A stretch of 64,000 bases of DNA from Acanthochromis polyacanthus (lineage: Eukaryota > Chordata > Actinopteri > Pomacentridae), in contig NC_067113.1 in the NCBI RefSeq assembly GCF_021347895.1, positions 42,509,474-42,573,473 on the forward strand, given 5' to 3'. A program made the translations under genes and the position numbers. Below, in pieces: positions 22,205 to 33,465 of this stretch (within the stretch, counting starts at the first letter, position 1; every line of letters begins with the position of its first letter). The notes under the pieces are model-generated. The model did not search any database. It was given only the letters and a program-made list of their open reading frames with translations, and had not been told where the DNA came from.

Positions 22205-23028
22205 TGATTACAAATAGAGACGGCTGCATCAGAGTGAATGTTGCACATTTTCTAACCTGTGTAAATTTAAATTGGCCAATTATCAGTCCATCCCTTGTCT
22301 AAACACACTTTTAGGAGAAATCGTGACTCTTAAGACACTTTGTGCAGCTTTTGCACTGACTAAACTGTGATATTTTTGCATCTCGGCTCTGTCAGTCATC
22401 TCCTAACTGTGGATTCAGCAGCTGCTTATTGATGATGTTGCAGAATTCTGTTGATGCCGTCAACCGCAAACCCTGACAGCTTTTTTCTTCAGCTTTATAT
22501 CTCCCCGGATTTACAGTCGGTGTGTCACACCCAAGGAGAGCACTGTCTCCCTTTGCAACAGGCTTCACTTCAGTCTGCAAACAATCATGATTAATCTGCT
22601 TTTGGCTATAATTTATGTGATGCATTAGTCAGTCGTGGCTTCGTCGACCCACTTTATTGACTTTAATGCACGCTTTTGCTGTGTACATACGTGCGAAGCA
22701 TTTCAAAATTACAGATTTATCATATAATCTAACATCAATCACACTCTTTAATGTAAAGGGCTGCGTGTTCTAGAGCTACTTGCAAATCGCCCAGTTTCAT
22801 GAATTAATTACATGTATGTTACATTGTCTGTGTGATAGCAGGGAACACAGTAAGAGAGCGTGAAATCAGACATGAGAACGAGTTATTTCTGTTAGATGGA
22901 AGCTTACTGTAGTCTGCCGTCTAATCTCTGGTGATGGAAGTGTGAGCCTCTCTGAGCTGCATTGAAACAGTGGAGGAAGCAGAAGGAGAAGAACCACTTG
23001 TCTTCATGGCTTTGCTCTCGTGCATGCG

Positions 23029-23030
<2 letters not shown>
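22205..23030. other. Spacer, no gene seen
   Basis: No coding exon or repeat is recognised in this stretch. Confidence 0.4.
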
Positions 23031-23072
<42 letters not shown>

Positions 23073-23074
23073 CA
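23031..23074. repeat. (CA)17 followed by (TA)n microsatellite
   Basis: CA repeats run to 23064 and continue as a short TATATATA run to about 23074. Confidence 0.95.
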
Positions 23075-23784
23075 TACATGGGCCCAGCATGAGATTGATT
23101 TTGTGCCCCGCTGCGTACCCTCCAAGAACACAGACTAGTCGCCCACCACGCCACCACGACAGAAACATAAAAGAAGCACAAGACTCGCCCTGAGGCTTCT
23201 GTTATCACCAGTGGACAGCAAAACCAGCCGTCACCCCTCTCTTATTCCCGCTCCGTCTTCTAAACCCCTCAAACACGTGTCCCCTAATTGAGAAAGCTAA
23301 TAGCTAACCAGGGTCGTTTGTATATGTAATCATTAGCATAATTGAATAGGCATGAGTTAAGTGTTTTCCACTGGTGTGTTAATAATGGAGTCCGGAAACA
23401 CGATTGTGTTTGTGATGCTCATGAGCTACGAGGCATCAGTCTTCTCCCCTTTGCCCCACCTCGCTCTACTTCCTTGCTGACAGCAGCGCCATAAAGCTGA
23501 ACTCTGGTCATTTCTTTCTTTTTTTTTTCCTCCTCTGAGATGTCCTTGTCTCTGTAAGCAGGGCTGGACAGATCTAATAAACTGGGAGTGTAAAAACAGG
23601 CGGCATGCGTGGCAAGTTAAACAGCACTCAGACAGCCAGATGGTGCACCGGAGAGAGTTCACACGTGGGTTTAGCTTCTGACCCGACCACAGAGACTGGT
23701 CGCTTCCAGTTAAGTCCACATTCCACTGATCAACCCCTATTTTTGTTGCAGAACAGTCTGACTCATCTGATGTAGAATGTGGGT
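23075..23784. other. Spacer with TAAT-rich stretch
   Basis: No gene is recognised. At 23280-23400 there are several TAAT/ATTA cores (TAATCATTAGCATAATTGAA) in non-repetitive sequence, which is suggestive of a homeodomain-bound enhancer but not proof. A poly-T of about 10 bases lies at 23519-23528. Confidence 0.35.
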
Positions 23785-24288
23785 TTAACCCTTCTGTTGT
23801 CTTCATTTACGGGCAGCAAAAAATATTGTTTCCTTGTCTGTAAAAAATTCAGCAAAAAAAAATTCCCCAAATTTCTGAAAATTTGCGAAACCTTCAGGAA
23901 GAAAATTACAGTAATTCCTTAAAAGTTTCCTTTAATTTTTTAAAATGAAAATCCCCCAAATTTGACGAGAAAATTCTTGTAAATATTTTCAAAAAATGAG
24001 TAAAAATCTTCTAAAAAAATCCTAAAAATATCTATAGTGATTACATATATACATATATCAGTAAAACATCTGATATTCTCTTTAAGAACATTCACAAAAA
24101 AATCAATGTGAATTTTCTTAAACATTTTTAACTTTCTTTTTTTTCCACCAAAAAATGTCCAGAGAGTTCCAACAAATCTTGAAAATGTGGACATCAGAAG
24201 TTTCACTGTGAAAATATATATTTTTTTCCCCACATTTTCAAGCTTTAAAAGGCTTAAATTTTGTTCTGCAAGACAAAATGAGGGTTAA
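23785..24288 (-). mobile_element. piggyBac-like MITE, copy a (full length)
   Basis: TTAA (23785-23788) followed by CCCTTCTGTTGTCTTCATTT opens the element, and GAGGG-TTAA closes it at 24288. Length is 504 bp. TTAA duplication with CCC...GGG ends is the piggyBac pattern. Orientation is taken from copies whose left end reads CCCTCGTGTCGTCCTG, so this copy is on the minus strand. The interior is AT-rich with the shared landmarks AAATATTGTTTCCTTGTCTG, AATTTGGGGA-type and GTGATTACATATAT. The 97-codon minus-strand frame inside is AT-rich (Phe/Ile/Asn) and is not a transposase. Confidence 0.85.
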
Positions 24289-26514
24289 ACCTGCATGGCT
24301 ATCTCCTCCCTCTTCCACTAAATCATTTTTCACTGCAGAAAACAACGCCTTTGGACAGGTTGGTTCTGTGCAATGAAGTCCGATGAATTTGTCATTTTCA
24401 TAGCAGTACTCACCTCTTTTTTCCACCAGAACAATCCCCCCATCACTGTTTTCAGTAAACACCATCATGGCATCCTGTTCTCCAAGACCGAACGACAACG
24501 AGGTGTGTTCGGACCATTCTACGCAGCTCTCATCCCTGCTCGGCTATGTGAGATCAGGTTACCGTGAAGCCCTCACACTGGAGAACAGGAACACTGGTGG
24601 CAGGAGGTGGAGCACATGAAGACAGAGTTGATGTGAAATGGGCTTAAAGTGAAAAAGGAAGGAGAGCAGAGAGACGGGGATAGAGTGAAAATTTTCCATC
24701 TCGGTACACTGCAGCTGTCGTTGTTGTCGCCGCTCTGTGTAAATCAGTGTGCTGTCTGCTGCGATGTGAGAGGAAAAGAAGGCCTACTTTTTATCAGTGT
24801 GTCTCTGACTCCACAGACGGCTGCATATTCACCAGAGACCTCTATTTGCAGAGAAGGAAGGGGGCAAAGCTGACAGCGCCGAGAAAAGTGGCGGGTTTTT
24901 TTTTCAGCGCTCAATGCGCGGGTTAGTGAAAGGTAAAAGGAAACTGGAGAGTAGCACACCTCAAACATATTTAATAGTTGCATAGCAACAACCCACTGGT
25001 TTTCAGTAGTTAAGCACCGAGCTGAGGCTTGTTTTGTGTTTGACAGAATGTTAAATATCAGTAGTGGAATAGAAATATCATCACTGATCACAAGGGTTTG
25101 ACTCATGCTTAAGGTGCGTAGCATATAGCTTAGATTCCCATTCTGTTGTCCCTGTTGCATGTCAGAGCTTCCACATTTCTGCATCTGTATCTCTATTTTG
25201 ACTTAAAACACACAGCTCCATGTCCCATCATGAATTATCCAACCTGTATTTTTGCTTCACCTGGATTTTTCTTCCTTGAACTGTATATCTGCTTAAAAAA
25301 TCAGTGATTGAAAGTCTTGAAAGCTCAAATTAACGGAGCGACAGCATTATAATTTCCTGGCTCAGGAAGGTTATTATCCGGAAAGATCAGGGATGTTGAT
25401 ATAATCGTAGTAAATCAGAGTGAACGTAGAAATTTATATTATTATAAGGCATTTAAAAACAACTCAGAGTGAATTAACTGCAACACTGTGATCGGTCCGT
25501 GAAGGAATCTGCAGTTTATGTGAGAATATTTACTTACTGTCAGGAAAATACACTGATATTTAGTCCAATTAACACTCAGAGTCGTCTCTCAAGTCAAAGC
25601 AGGAGTCAACATGAACAGAACGCAGTCTGAACAAGTGACTGAAAAAGCCAGAAACAGCGTAGCTTTTATACAGGCACAGAAACATGAGTTACACTGCCCG
25701 TTAGGCCTTGGTTCCTCTTTACAGCTTCATATGAGTTACACACCACACAGTTAAGAGCATTTAATCAGAAAATACAATCATTTTCAGAACAATTCTAGCA
25801 GAGGCTATGCACATAAAATACTGCTTCTCTGCAACATTGCATGAATGTGACCATGCAATGTGTGTATTTTGCTTAAATATTGGACTCTTTGTGGTCATTT
25901 TCACCACATCAACCAAACTTAAGATGATAGAGGAACCACCTGGCCATCATTTACAAGTGAGAGCTTTAAGATTTCTGTAACTTCTAAGCAGTCGGGCAGG
26001 CCGACAATTTTATTGATCTTGAATAACCTTATTTCAGAATTAATCTATAATATGTAACAGTTACATCCTTCATTTGTTTTAATGTGTTTTAACTTCATTT
26101 TCTCTCTTTCTTGTTATATTCTTGGTAGGACGATATGCAATACATCTTGATTACAGTTCATTGTACTTGGAATTTACATTTTTAGCTGACATATTTAGTC
26201 ACTTTAAAGTAAAATTCATACGTTGACCTTCCTTGTAGATGAACTAGAAGTAATTTTAGACTTATGCTCACTTCTTTTCTGCTTGTTAGTGTTAATTCTC
26301 TCCCCACAATCCACCGAAAAGTCTTTGTCTTGTATTTCAAGTTGAGCTTCCTTCTATTTACTGGAGTCGCTGGCGTCACCATCCATCTGTAACCTTCCAG
26401 TCAGTCCTGGTTTTCCGCAGTTAGAGGATCTGTCATGGTAAGAGGCTGTCAAAGAACGATGAAAAAAAAAGAAGCCAGGAGGTTATCTTCACATCAGGCA
26501 TTTTCTCCCAACTC
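24289..26514. other. Spacer, no gene seen
   Basis: Frames at 24.2-25.2 kb on both strands overlap each other, with no domain. Nothing else is recognisable; 25.2-26.4 kb is AT-rich and featureless to me. Confidence 0.4.
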
Positions 26515-26790
26515 CGTCCTTTAATGCATCGACATGCCCTGAAGGAGAGCCGGCTGTGGTAAATGGAGGGTGATCACTGATCTTAGATGTCCACTTGGAA
26601 GTATATTATCAGCCGCCATATCGAGGAGGCCCACTATGGGAGAAACAGATCCTATTACAGATGTGTCTGGCAGCGCCTCGAGTCCACAAACATGAATACA
26701 CACCCACACGAATGAGCGCCGTATTCATGTGCAGAATTATGTCTTCATGATTACGGGGGAAAGACAGCATGGCGGATACATTTAGAAGCT
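26515..26790. promoter_or_regulatory. Conserved-looking non-coding block
   Basis: A non-repetitive, balanced-composition stretch with short AT-core motifs (TTAATGCATCGAC, GTATTCATGTGCAG, TCATGATTACGGG) between AT-rich spacers. It has no splice-bounded open frame. I flag it as a possible conserved non-coding element on appearance only. Confidence 0.2.
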
Positions 26791-27307
26791 TTTCAAGTTT
26801 CTTCCTTTTCCTTTTCAGTCCAGAGAGGCCATGCAAAAGGCTTCAGATTCACATTTTGATGCATTTGTTTGTGGAGGACGTGCTGAAAAGCCAGGTAAAA
26901 TGTAATCAGCGCCTTCGCATTTCACGTTGTAATGAATTTCCCTGAGCCCAGATAAAGTAAACGGAGAAACAGAAATGTAAGGTTGAGCTAAAATCTTTTC
27001 TTTCCTCCTCTGACTCTTTATCTCTCCACCCGATTTCACATCCCCTGCTCTCAGATTAGTGCAGAGAGGTGGAGGTGTGTGTGCTGAGGGGAGATATAGA
27101 AATGTGTGAGATCACTGTCATTAACTGCAGCACATCCAGCTCATGCATTATTCATTCGTCGTCACTTTCACCCGCCGCCAAAAGTCGTGACTGAGTTTTT
27201 TTTTTGGGAGAAATGTGTTGCTGCTGGAAATTTGAAGCCAAATGAACAAAATCCACCCTTTCTGTTACCTGAGATCACCTGAGTGTGACTAATAGCGACA
27301 TATCAGG
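26791..27307. other. Spacer, no gene seen
   Basis: Pyrimidine-rich patches and a T9 run near 27198 only. Confidence 0.4.
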
Positions 27308-28331
27308 TTAACCCTTGTGTCGTCCTGTGGGTCAAATTGATCCGTTTAAAGGTTTGAAAATGTGGGAAAAAAAAAAATTTTCACAGTGAAAACTGCTGCA
27401 TTTTCAGGATTTTTGGACATTTTTTTAGTGGGAAAAAAGAAATGTGTAGCCCTGTAAGCTGCAGTCAATTCCAGCCATTTTCAGTACAAAAAATCGCTAA
27501 TATTTTATTTGTAAATAAAAATATGACAAGAAATACAGGGAATATTGGACACGCATCGCGAGGTGCATTTCCTTGAAAACGACCGATTCGTGGACTTCAA
27601 GACATGTTTTGGAAAAAATATTTTACTGGCTTGTGTCGTCTGGATGTCCAAGGTTGGATTATGGCCGTTTTTTGTGGAATATTTTCATCTGTGTGTAATA
27701 ATGAACCCGGAAATGTGAGTCGCGCTGTGTGCGTTAAAGCCGTGTATAGAGAACGGATGGATGAATATTCGTTGTTTGTCGGACAAATGTGTTTTTCTCA
27801 CCCGCTGTGGTAATCACATCTGAAAGTGGTTTATACCGGCGGATTCATGAGAATCTAAGCTTTCCATCGGCGTATAGTGTTTGTATAATCGCGTTTGCAG
27901 CTTTAGACATTTAAGGAAATGCTTATGCAGATCTCAAAGCGTCCTGCGGGCGGGACACTGAAGCTTAATGGGTTGTTTCTTGAAGAACGTACAACCAAAA
28001 TCCAACGAAATTTGCTGGAATTGGTTGATTTTTTTCAGAATGTTTTTAAAGAAAGTATTAGAAGTTTTAATGATATATATGGAATCACTTTAGATATTAT
28101 AAGGATTTTTTGGGGAAGATTTTTATTCATTTTTTGAAAATACTTACAATATTTATTTATTTTTATTTTTTAAATTTTTATTTCTTGCCATTTTTTTAAA
28201 ATAAAACTTTTAAGAGAAAATTTTCAGGAATTTCCCTCCTGAATATTTTGCTTTTTTTTTAAATTATAAATTTGGGGATTTTTTTGCTGAATTTTTTTTA
28301 TTTTTTTCAGACAAGGGAACAGGAGGGTTAA
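27308..28331 (+). mobile_element. piggyBac-like MITE, copy b (long form, ~1.02 kb)
   Basis: TTAA-CCCTTGTGTCGTCCTGTG opens the element at 27308 and AACAGGAGGG-TTAA closes it at 28331. The outer parts align with the other copies (GGGTCAAATTGA, GTTTGAAAATGTGGG at left; TTCAGACAAGGGAAC at right). The centre carries about 530 bp that the other copies lack (27452-27978). The family's central inverted repeat is recognisable at about 27992-28027, with mismatches. No transposase is present; the 69- and 72-codon frames within it show no recognisable domain. Confidence 0.85.
27452..27978. mobile_element. CpG-rich insert inside piggyBac-like copy b
   Basis: The segment is absent from the other seven copies of the family. 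It begins CCCTGTAAGCTGCAGTC (27452) and ends CACTGAAGCTTAATGGG. These ends are imperfect inverted repeats (about 12 of 17 positions match), hinting at a nested MITE. It is much richer in CG dinucleotides than its AT-rich host (CGCATCGCGAGG, ACGACCGATTCG, GTCGCGCTG, AATCGCG). Methylated CpG decays quickly, so this suggests a younger insertion, or alternatively part of a longer ancestral form. No clear target duplication is visible. Confidence 0.4.
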
Positions 28332-31300
28332 ACAATACTCTGATCGTCGGTCTGCTTTCACGGAGGAGTGGAAATAAAGTTCAAATCATGGGGAAATTAA
28401 GTGCCAAAGTTGGAGGAGACCAGGTTGCTGTTTTAAAATAACTTGTGTCATTCAAACTGTAATAGTTGAAAGAAAAAATTCCACCAGATAGCGTTAATAG
28501 AACCCTTCTCTGTCCTCTTCCTCCCTCTCTCTATGCCACAACTGTCAGAATAAATAACCTCTCTGGCTCCTGATATGATAAAACCCCAAGAGAAACAAAT
28601 TACCCAGAATGCACGGGGAGAGCGTAGTTCATGCAGAGAATGAGCTGCTGGATTACTTTGGCTTGAATTTGACATTCACTGACCACTCGCTGCTAATTTA
28701 CGGATTCCACCAGCAGTCACTGTTAGATTTCATCCTTTGGGGCTAACATGTCTTCAGGGAGCAAAGAAAAACGTTTTTTTTTTTTATTCTGCACTTTGCC
28801 GATTGCTGATAAAACTCCAATTTTGTCAAATGGCTTCTTTTATAGATGTATATATACAAAAATACTACAATATAATGATAATATATGTATGACATAAAAT
28901 ATATTTTTTTCATTCAGATTGTTTCTCATCTCGTGCCATTATTCTGCTGCAAAAATAAAAAAATACTAGGAGCCACAGTATTTTTTTATTTTTGTGGCAG
29001 AATAATGCTGCTACATGTTGAATTAAAATTGTTTTATAGAAAGCTCTAATATAATAATATCTGCCAGATCATATATGTTTACAATACCATTGCAGAATGC
29101 ATTAGAAAAAGAGAATGAAGCTTGTTGATGCTAAAAATTTGAGAAAAAAATAAAATTATTTCCCTTTATGTGGAAAAAATAATCCACGAAACATACAGTG
29201 TTTTTTTAAATTCACATCAAAATCACTTTTTTTTGGTACAACAAAAAAACAAGGAAAAACTCAAAATTACTAAAATCTATTTTGATCATTGTTCGTTTAA
29301 ATTTACATTTTTCTTATGTTAAATTTTGATTACATTTTGAATTTTTTTTAATTTTTGTGCTACTTTCTGATATCTATTAGACTAAATGGTTTATAAAGAA
29401 ATTATTATTATTATAAAAAAGTAAAACTGAGAGCCAGCTAGCACAAGTTAGGCTAAAAATGTGTAGTTTTGTTTGAAAATGTTACATAAAAATAAATATA
29501 TCAACTTCTACTGTATGAAAAATATATTTCAAGTGTAAATTTTAATGTGGAAAAGGCCATGAGGGTCAGAGTAGAAACAGCAGTGTGTTAATTTAACGAG
29601 CAGAGACTTTATATTATGTGGAGTTAGGTGGAAAATACCGCTGTTAGTTGGAAAATATCAGATATCTGAAAAAAATCAAGATAGTTTTTCCTTCAGAATA
29701 TTAAAAAAAATCTCATGAAAAGGCTCAAATGTGTTCCATAAGTATACACTGTATTTATGCAGTGTGCATGTGCAGTATATTCAGGGATTAATGCTCCTTT
29801 ATCAAGTTTGCAGAAAGCTATTTAGTCTTTTTGTGCATTTTTATATAAAAATAAATAAATAAATAAATTGAGCATGACTCAGTATTGAAAGGCAGTAAAA
29901 GCAAAAACAACACACCAAAGGGAGGGCGAATATTTTATATATTCACTGAATGTATATCACGTGTTTCTTTCATTTGGATTCAGTCCAGTTATGTATTATT
30001 CCTCTGGTGAAAATGGTGCCAAGATACAGAGATTTTCTCATGTTTCAGTAATGTTTGACAGACAACTGCAGAGCCTTTCTTAAAAATGCATAAAGAAATA
30101 CATGATCTGGAGGAAAGAGGGGGGTTTTCATCAGATTTTTTGGCATTAAGTGTTAAATAGAGTCTTATTCTTTACAAATATTGTTCTATCGTGGGCAGTG
30201 CTGTTGCATGTTTGTAATTGCAGCTGTTTTCTTTGGTAGGTTAGGAGTTAATGTATTAAGTGCATTGCTTTTTATCATTTTAACATGAATTGCTATTCTG
30301 TCCAGTGACTGAGAGGTGTCAGTCCACTAGATGGAAACAAGCTACTCCATACTGATTACATGTAATCACATTCACCAAATTTGTTTCGCAAGCAACCACT
30401 AAAAATGTGACACGGGCAAAAATTAACACAACACAGATCCTGACAAGGGAAAATAAATGGAGGTCAGTGTTTACAACACCTCTGTAATTGGAAACAAAAT
30501 GTGATGTCAGTCATGTTGTTCGTTTTTCCTGACTAGACAGGAGCAGGAAAGCGTCGGTCGTGAGAGAGCTGAAGGTTTGAGAGCTTTTAGTGAGCTGAAT
30601 TATGCCCTCAAGCCACTTTTTTCCCTGAATGCTGCAGTCAGATCAGTGACACGGCTAACCTCAGGTTCTCTCCTGCACACATCTCTTACCCCGCCTGCCT
30701 TTTCCCCTCCAGTCCATCAATCAATCCAGCCCACGTCACGCTCTAGTAAGCCTGACTGGCACTAAGGAGGAAATCTAAACTCACAGCGCTGTGTGTGGTG
30801 CCGGACGGTCCAGATGCATAAATATCCACACATTTCACATTTCTCTCATCTGTCTCCACAAGGAAAAAAACGCTGGAGATGGTAGTTTGCTCTGTGACTC
30901 TGAGGGATGTATCTCATCCTGACTCGCTTTTATCAGCTCCACTTCCTCCACAAGGCCACGGGGGCACTCACTTCTGCTGGTCAAGGACCTTTCTTGTCAG
31001 GTCGTTTGGCTTTTAAACTGCTCCTCTGTGCTTCTAACGCTCACCCGGTACCCCTTTTATTGATCCCCACATTGATCTCATTCAACCAGGCTTGTCTGTT
31101 TGTCCCGCAGCATCCAGAAAATATCCTATCATGTCTGTGCGAGCGTTATTATACCACTCACACAGCATCTGAGCCGCATCCTCCTTTGTGTCAGCGTGAT
31201 GAGTGGTGACAGTGCTCCGAGTCATGTCTTTTGTTGTGTGCGCGGGCACATTGTGGGCTGCTGTGTTTACCGCAGTGAGTTGGGAGCTGATTCTGGCCCC

Positions 31301-31377
31301 GAGGCGACTCTGCATGGGCGGGGGAGGTTGAAGGTTCAGGGTCGACCGTGAGTTGCGTTCAAGCTCCATGTAGCAAG
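28332..31377. other. AT-rich spacer, no gene seen
   Basis: 28.8-30.2 kb is strongly AT-rich, with runs such as AAATAAATAAATAAATAAAT (29850-29868). 30.5-31.35 kb is GC-balanced and non-repetitive, with small chance frames on the plus strand. No exon or repeat family is recognised. Confidence 0.4.
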
Positions 31378-32982
31378 GCAAAAATGAGACACAAAGCAAC
31401 AAAAATGAGACACAAAGCGACAACAAAGAGACACAAAGCGACAAAAAAGAGACACAAAGGGACAAAAATGAGACACAAAGCGACAAAAATGAGACACAAA
31501 ACAACAAAAATGAGACACAAAGCGACATAAAAGAGACACAAAGCGACAAAAATGAGACATAAAGCAACAAAAAAGGGACACAAAACAACAAAAAAGAGAC
31601 ACAAAGCGACAAAAAAGAGACACAAAGCGACAAAAAAGAGACACAAAGCGACAAAAATGAGACATAAAGCGACAAAAATGAGACAAAACGACAAAAATGA
31701 GGCACAAAACAACAAAAATGAGACACAAAGCGACATAAAAGAGACACAAAGCGACAAAAATGAGACGTAAAGCAACAAAAAAGGGACACAAAACAACAAA
31801 AAGAGACACAAAGCGACGAAAATGAGACATAAAGCGACAAAAATGAGACACAAAACAACAAAAATAAGACACAAAACAACAAAAATGAGACACAAAGCGA
31901 CATAAAAGAGACACAAAGCGACAAAAATGAGACATAAAGCGACAAAAAAGAGACACAAAGCGACAAAAATGAGACACAAAACGACATAAAAGAGACACAA
32001 AGCGACAAAAATGAGACACAAAGTGACAAAAAAAGAGACACAAAGCGATGAAAATGAGACATAAAGCGACAAAAAGAGACAAAACGACAAAAATGAGACA
32101 AAGTGACAAAAATGAGACAAAGTGACAAAATTGAGACAAAGTGACAAAAACGAGACACAAAGCGACAAAAAAGAGACAATGCGACAAAAATGAGACACAA
32201 AGTGACAAAAATGAGACACAAAGCGACAAAAAAGACAAAACGACAAAAGTGAGACAAAGCGACAAAAAAGAGACACAAAGCGACAAAAAGAGACACAAAG
32301 CGACGAAAATGAGACATAAAGCGACAAAAATGAGACACAAAACAACAAAAATAAGACACAAAACAACAAAAATGAGACACAAAGCGACATAAAAGAGACA
32401 CAAAGCGACAAAAAAGAGACACAAAGCGATGAAAATGAGACATAAAGCGACAAAAAAGAGACAAAACGACAAAAATGAGACAAAACGACAAAAATGAGAC
32501 ACAAAGCGACAAAAAAGAGACACAAAGCGACAAAAATGAGACATAAAGCGACAAAAAAGAGACACAAAGCGACAAAAATGAGACACAAAACGACATAAAA
32601 GAGACACAAAGCGACAAAAATGAGACACAAAGTGACAAAAAAAGAGACACAAAGCGATGAAAATGAGACATAAAGCGACAAAAAAGAGACAAAACGACAA
32701 AAATGAGACAAAGTGACAAAAATGAGACAAAGTGACAAAATTGAGACAAAGCAACAAAAACGAGACACAAAGCGACAAAAAAGAGACAATGCGACAAAAA
32801 TGAGACACAAAGCGACAAAAAAGAGACACAAAGCGACAAAAAAGAGACAATGCGACAAAAATGAGACACAAAGCGACAAAAAAGAGACAATGCGACAAAA
32901 ATGAGACACAAAGTGACAAAAATGAGACACAAAGCGACAAAAATGAGACACAAAATGACAAAAATGAGACACAAAATAAAAA
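31378..32982. repeat. 21-bp minisatellite array, ~76 units, with higher-order structure
   Basis: The array consists of units close to GACAAAAATGAGACAC plus AAAGC (21 bp), with variants GACAAAAAAGAGACAC, AACAAAAATGAGACAC and a shorter GACAAAAATGAGACAAA form. A larger block is duplicated: ACGACATAAAAGAGACAC at 31980 recurs at 32590, and ATTGAGACAAAG at 32130 recurs at 32740, an offset of about 610 bp (near 29 units). A smaller higher-order offset of about 208 bp is seen at the left (AAGGGACACA at 31573 and 31781). Because 21 is divisible by three, the minus strand has frames of 540-630 codons encoding a degenerate heptapeptide of the CLIFVAL type. These are not genes. Confidence 0.95.
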
Positions 32983-32984
32983 AA

Positions 32985-33465
32985 ACCCGTTTTAAAGTTT
33001 AAAATGTGGGATAAAAATGTCCTTTCACAGGATTTCATATTTCACATTTTATGGTGGGAAAAAAAGAAATGTTAAAAATGTTTCTTAACACCAAAATAAT
33101 AATCAACCAAAATCCAGTAAAATTCGCTGGATTTTGGTTGATTTCTTTTTTTTTTGGTGAATGTTCTTAAGAACATAAAGTTTTGCTGATATATATGTAA
33201 TCACTTTCGATATTTTTACTCATTTTTTGGAACATTTTTATTCATTTTTTGAAAATAATTACAAGAATTTTCTTGCCACATTTGAGGGATTTTTGAAGAT
33301 GAAATTTTTCAGGGAAACTTTAAAGGAATTTTTGGAATTTTCTTCCTGAAGGTTTTGCAAATTTTCAGAAATTTGGGGAGTTTTTTTTGCTGAATTTATG
33401 GATTTTTTTCAGACAAGGAAACAATATTTTCTGATGCCCGTTGATAAAGACAGCAGGAGGGTTAA
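32985..33465 (+). mobile_element. piggyBac-like MITE, copy c (left end missing)
   Basis: The copy starts at CCCGTTTTAAAGTTTAAAAT, which is the position about 35 bp into other copies, directly after the minisatellite. It ends CAGCAGGAGGG-TTAA at 33465. The central hairpin is well preserved: CAACCAAAATCCAG (33104-33117) and CTGGATTTTGGTTG (33127-33140), perfect 14-bp arms. The missing TTAACCCTC terminus shows that the minisatellite either replaced it or that a rearrangement joined the two. Confidence 0.85.

Noticed and set aside
31378..32982. CRISPR array
   Set aside because: Units are contiguous 21-bp repeats with no unique spacers, and the setting is a vertebrate-type genome.
31082..33038. 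Three minus-strand frames of 541-630 codons as a membrane-like protein
   Set aside because: They are antisense readings of the 21-bp minisatellite, all open at once, with only a degenerate heptad and no start context or domain.
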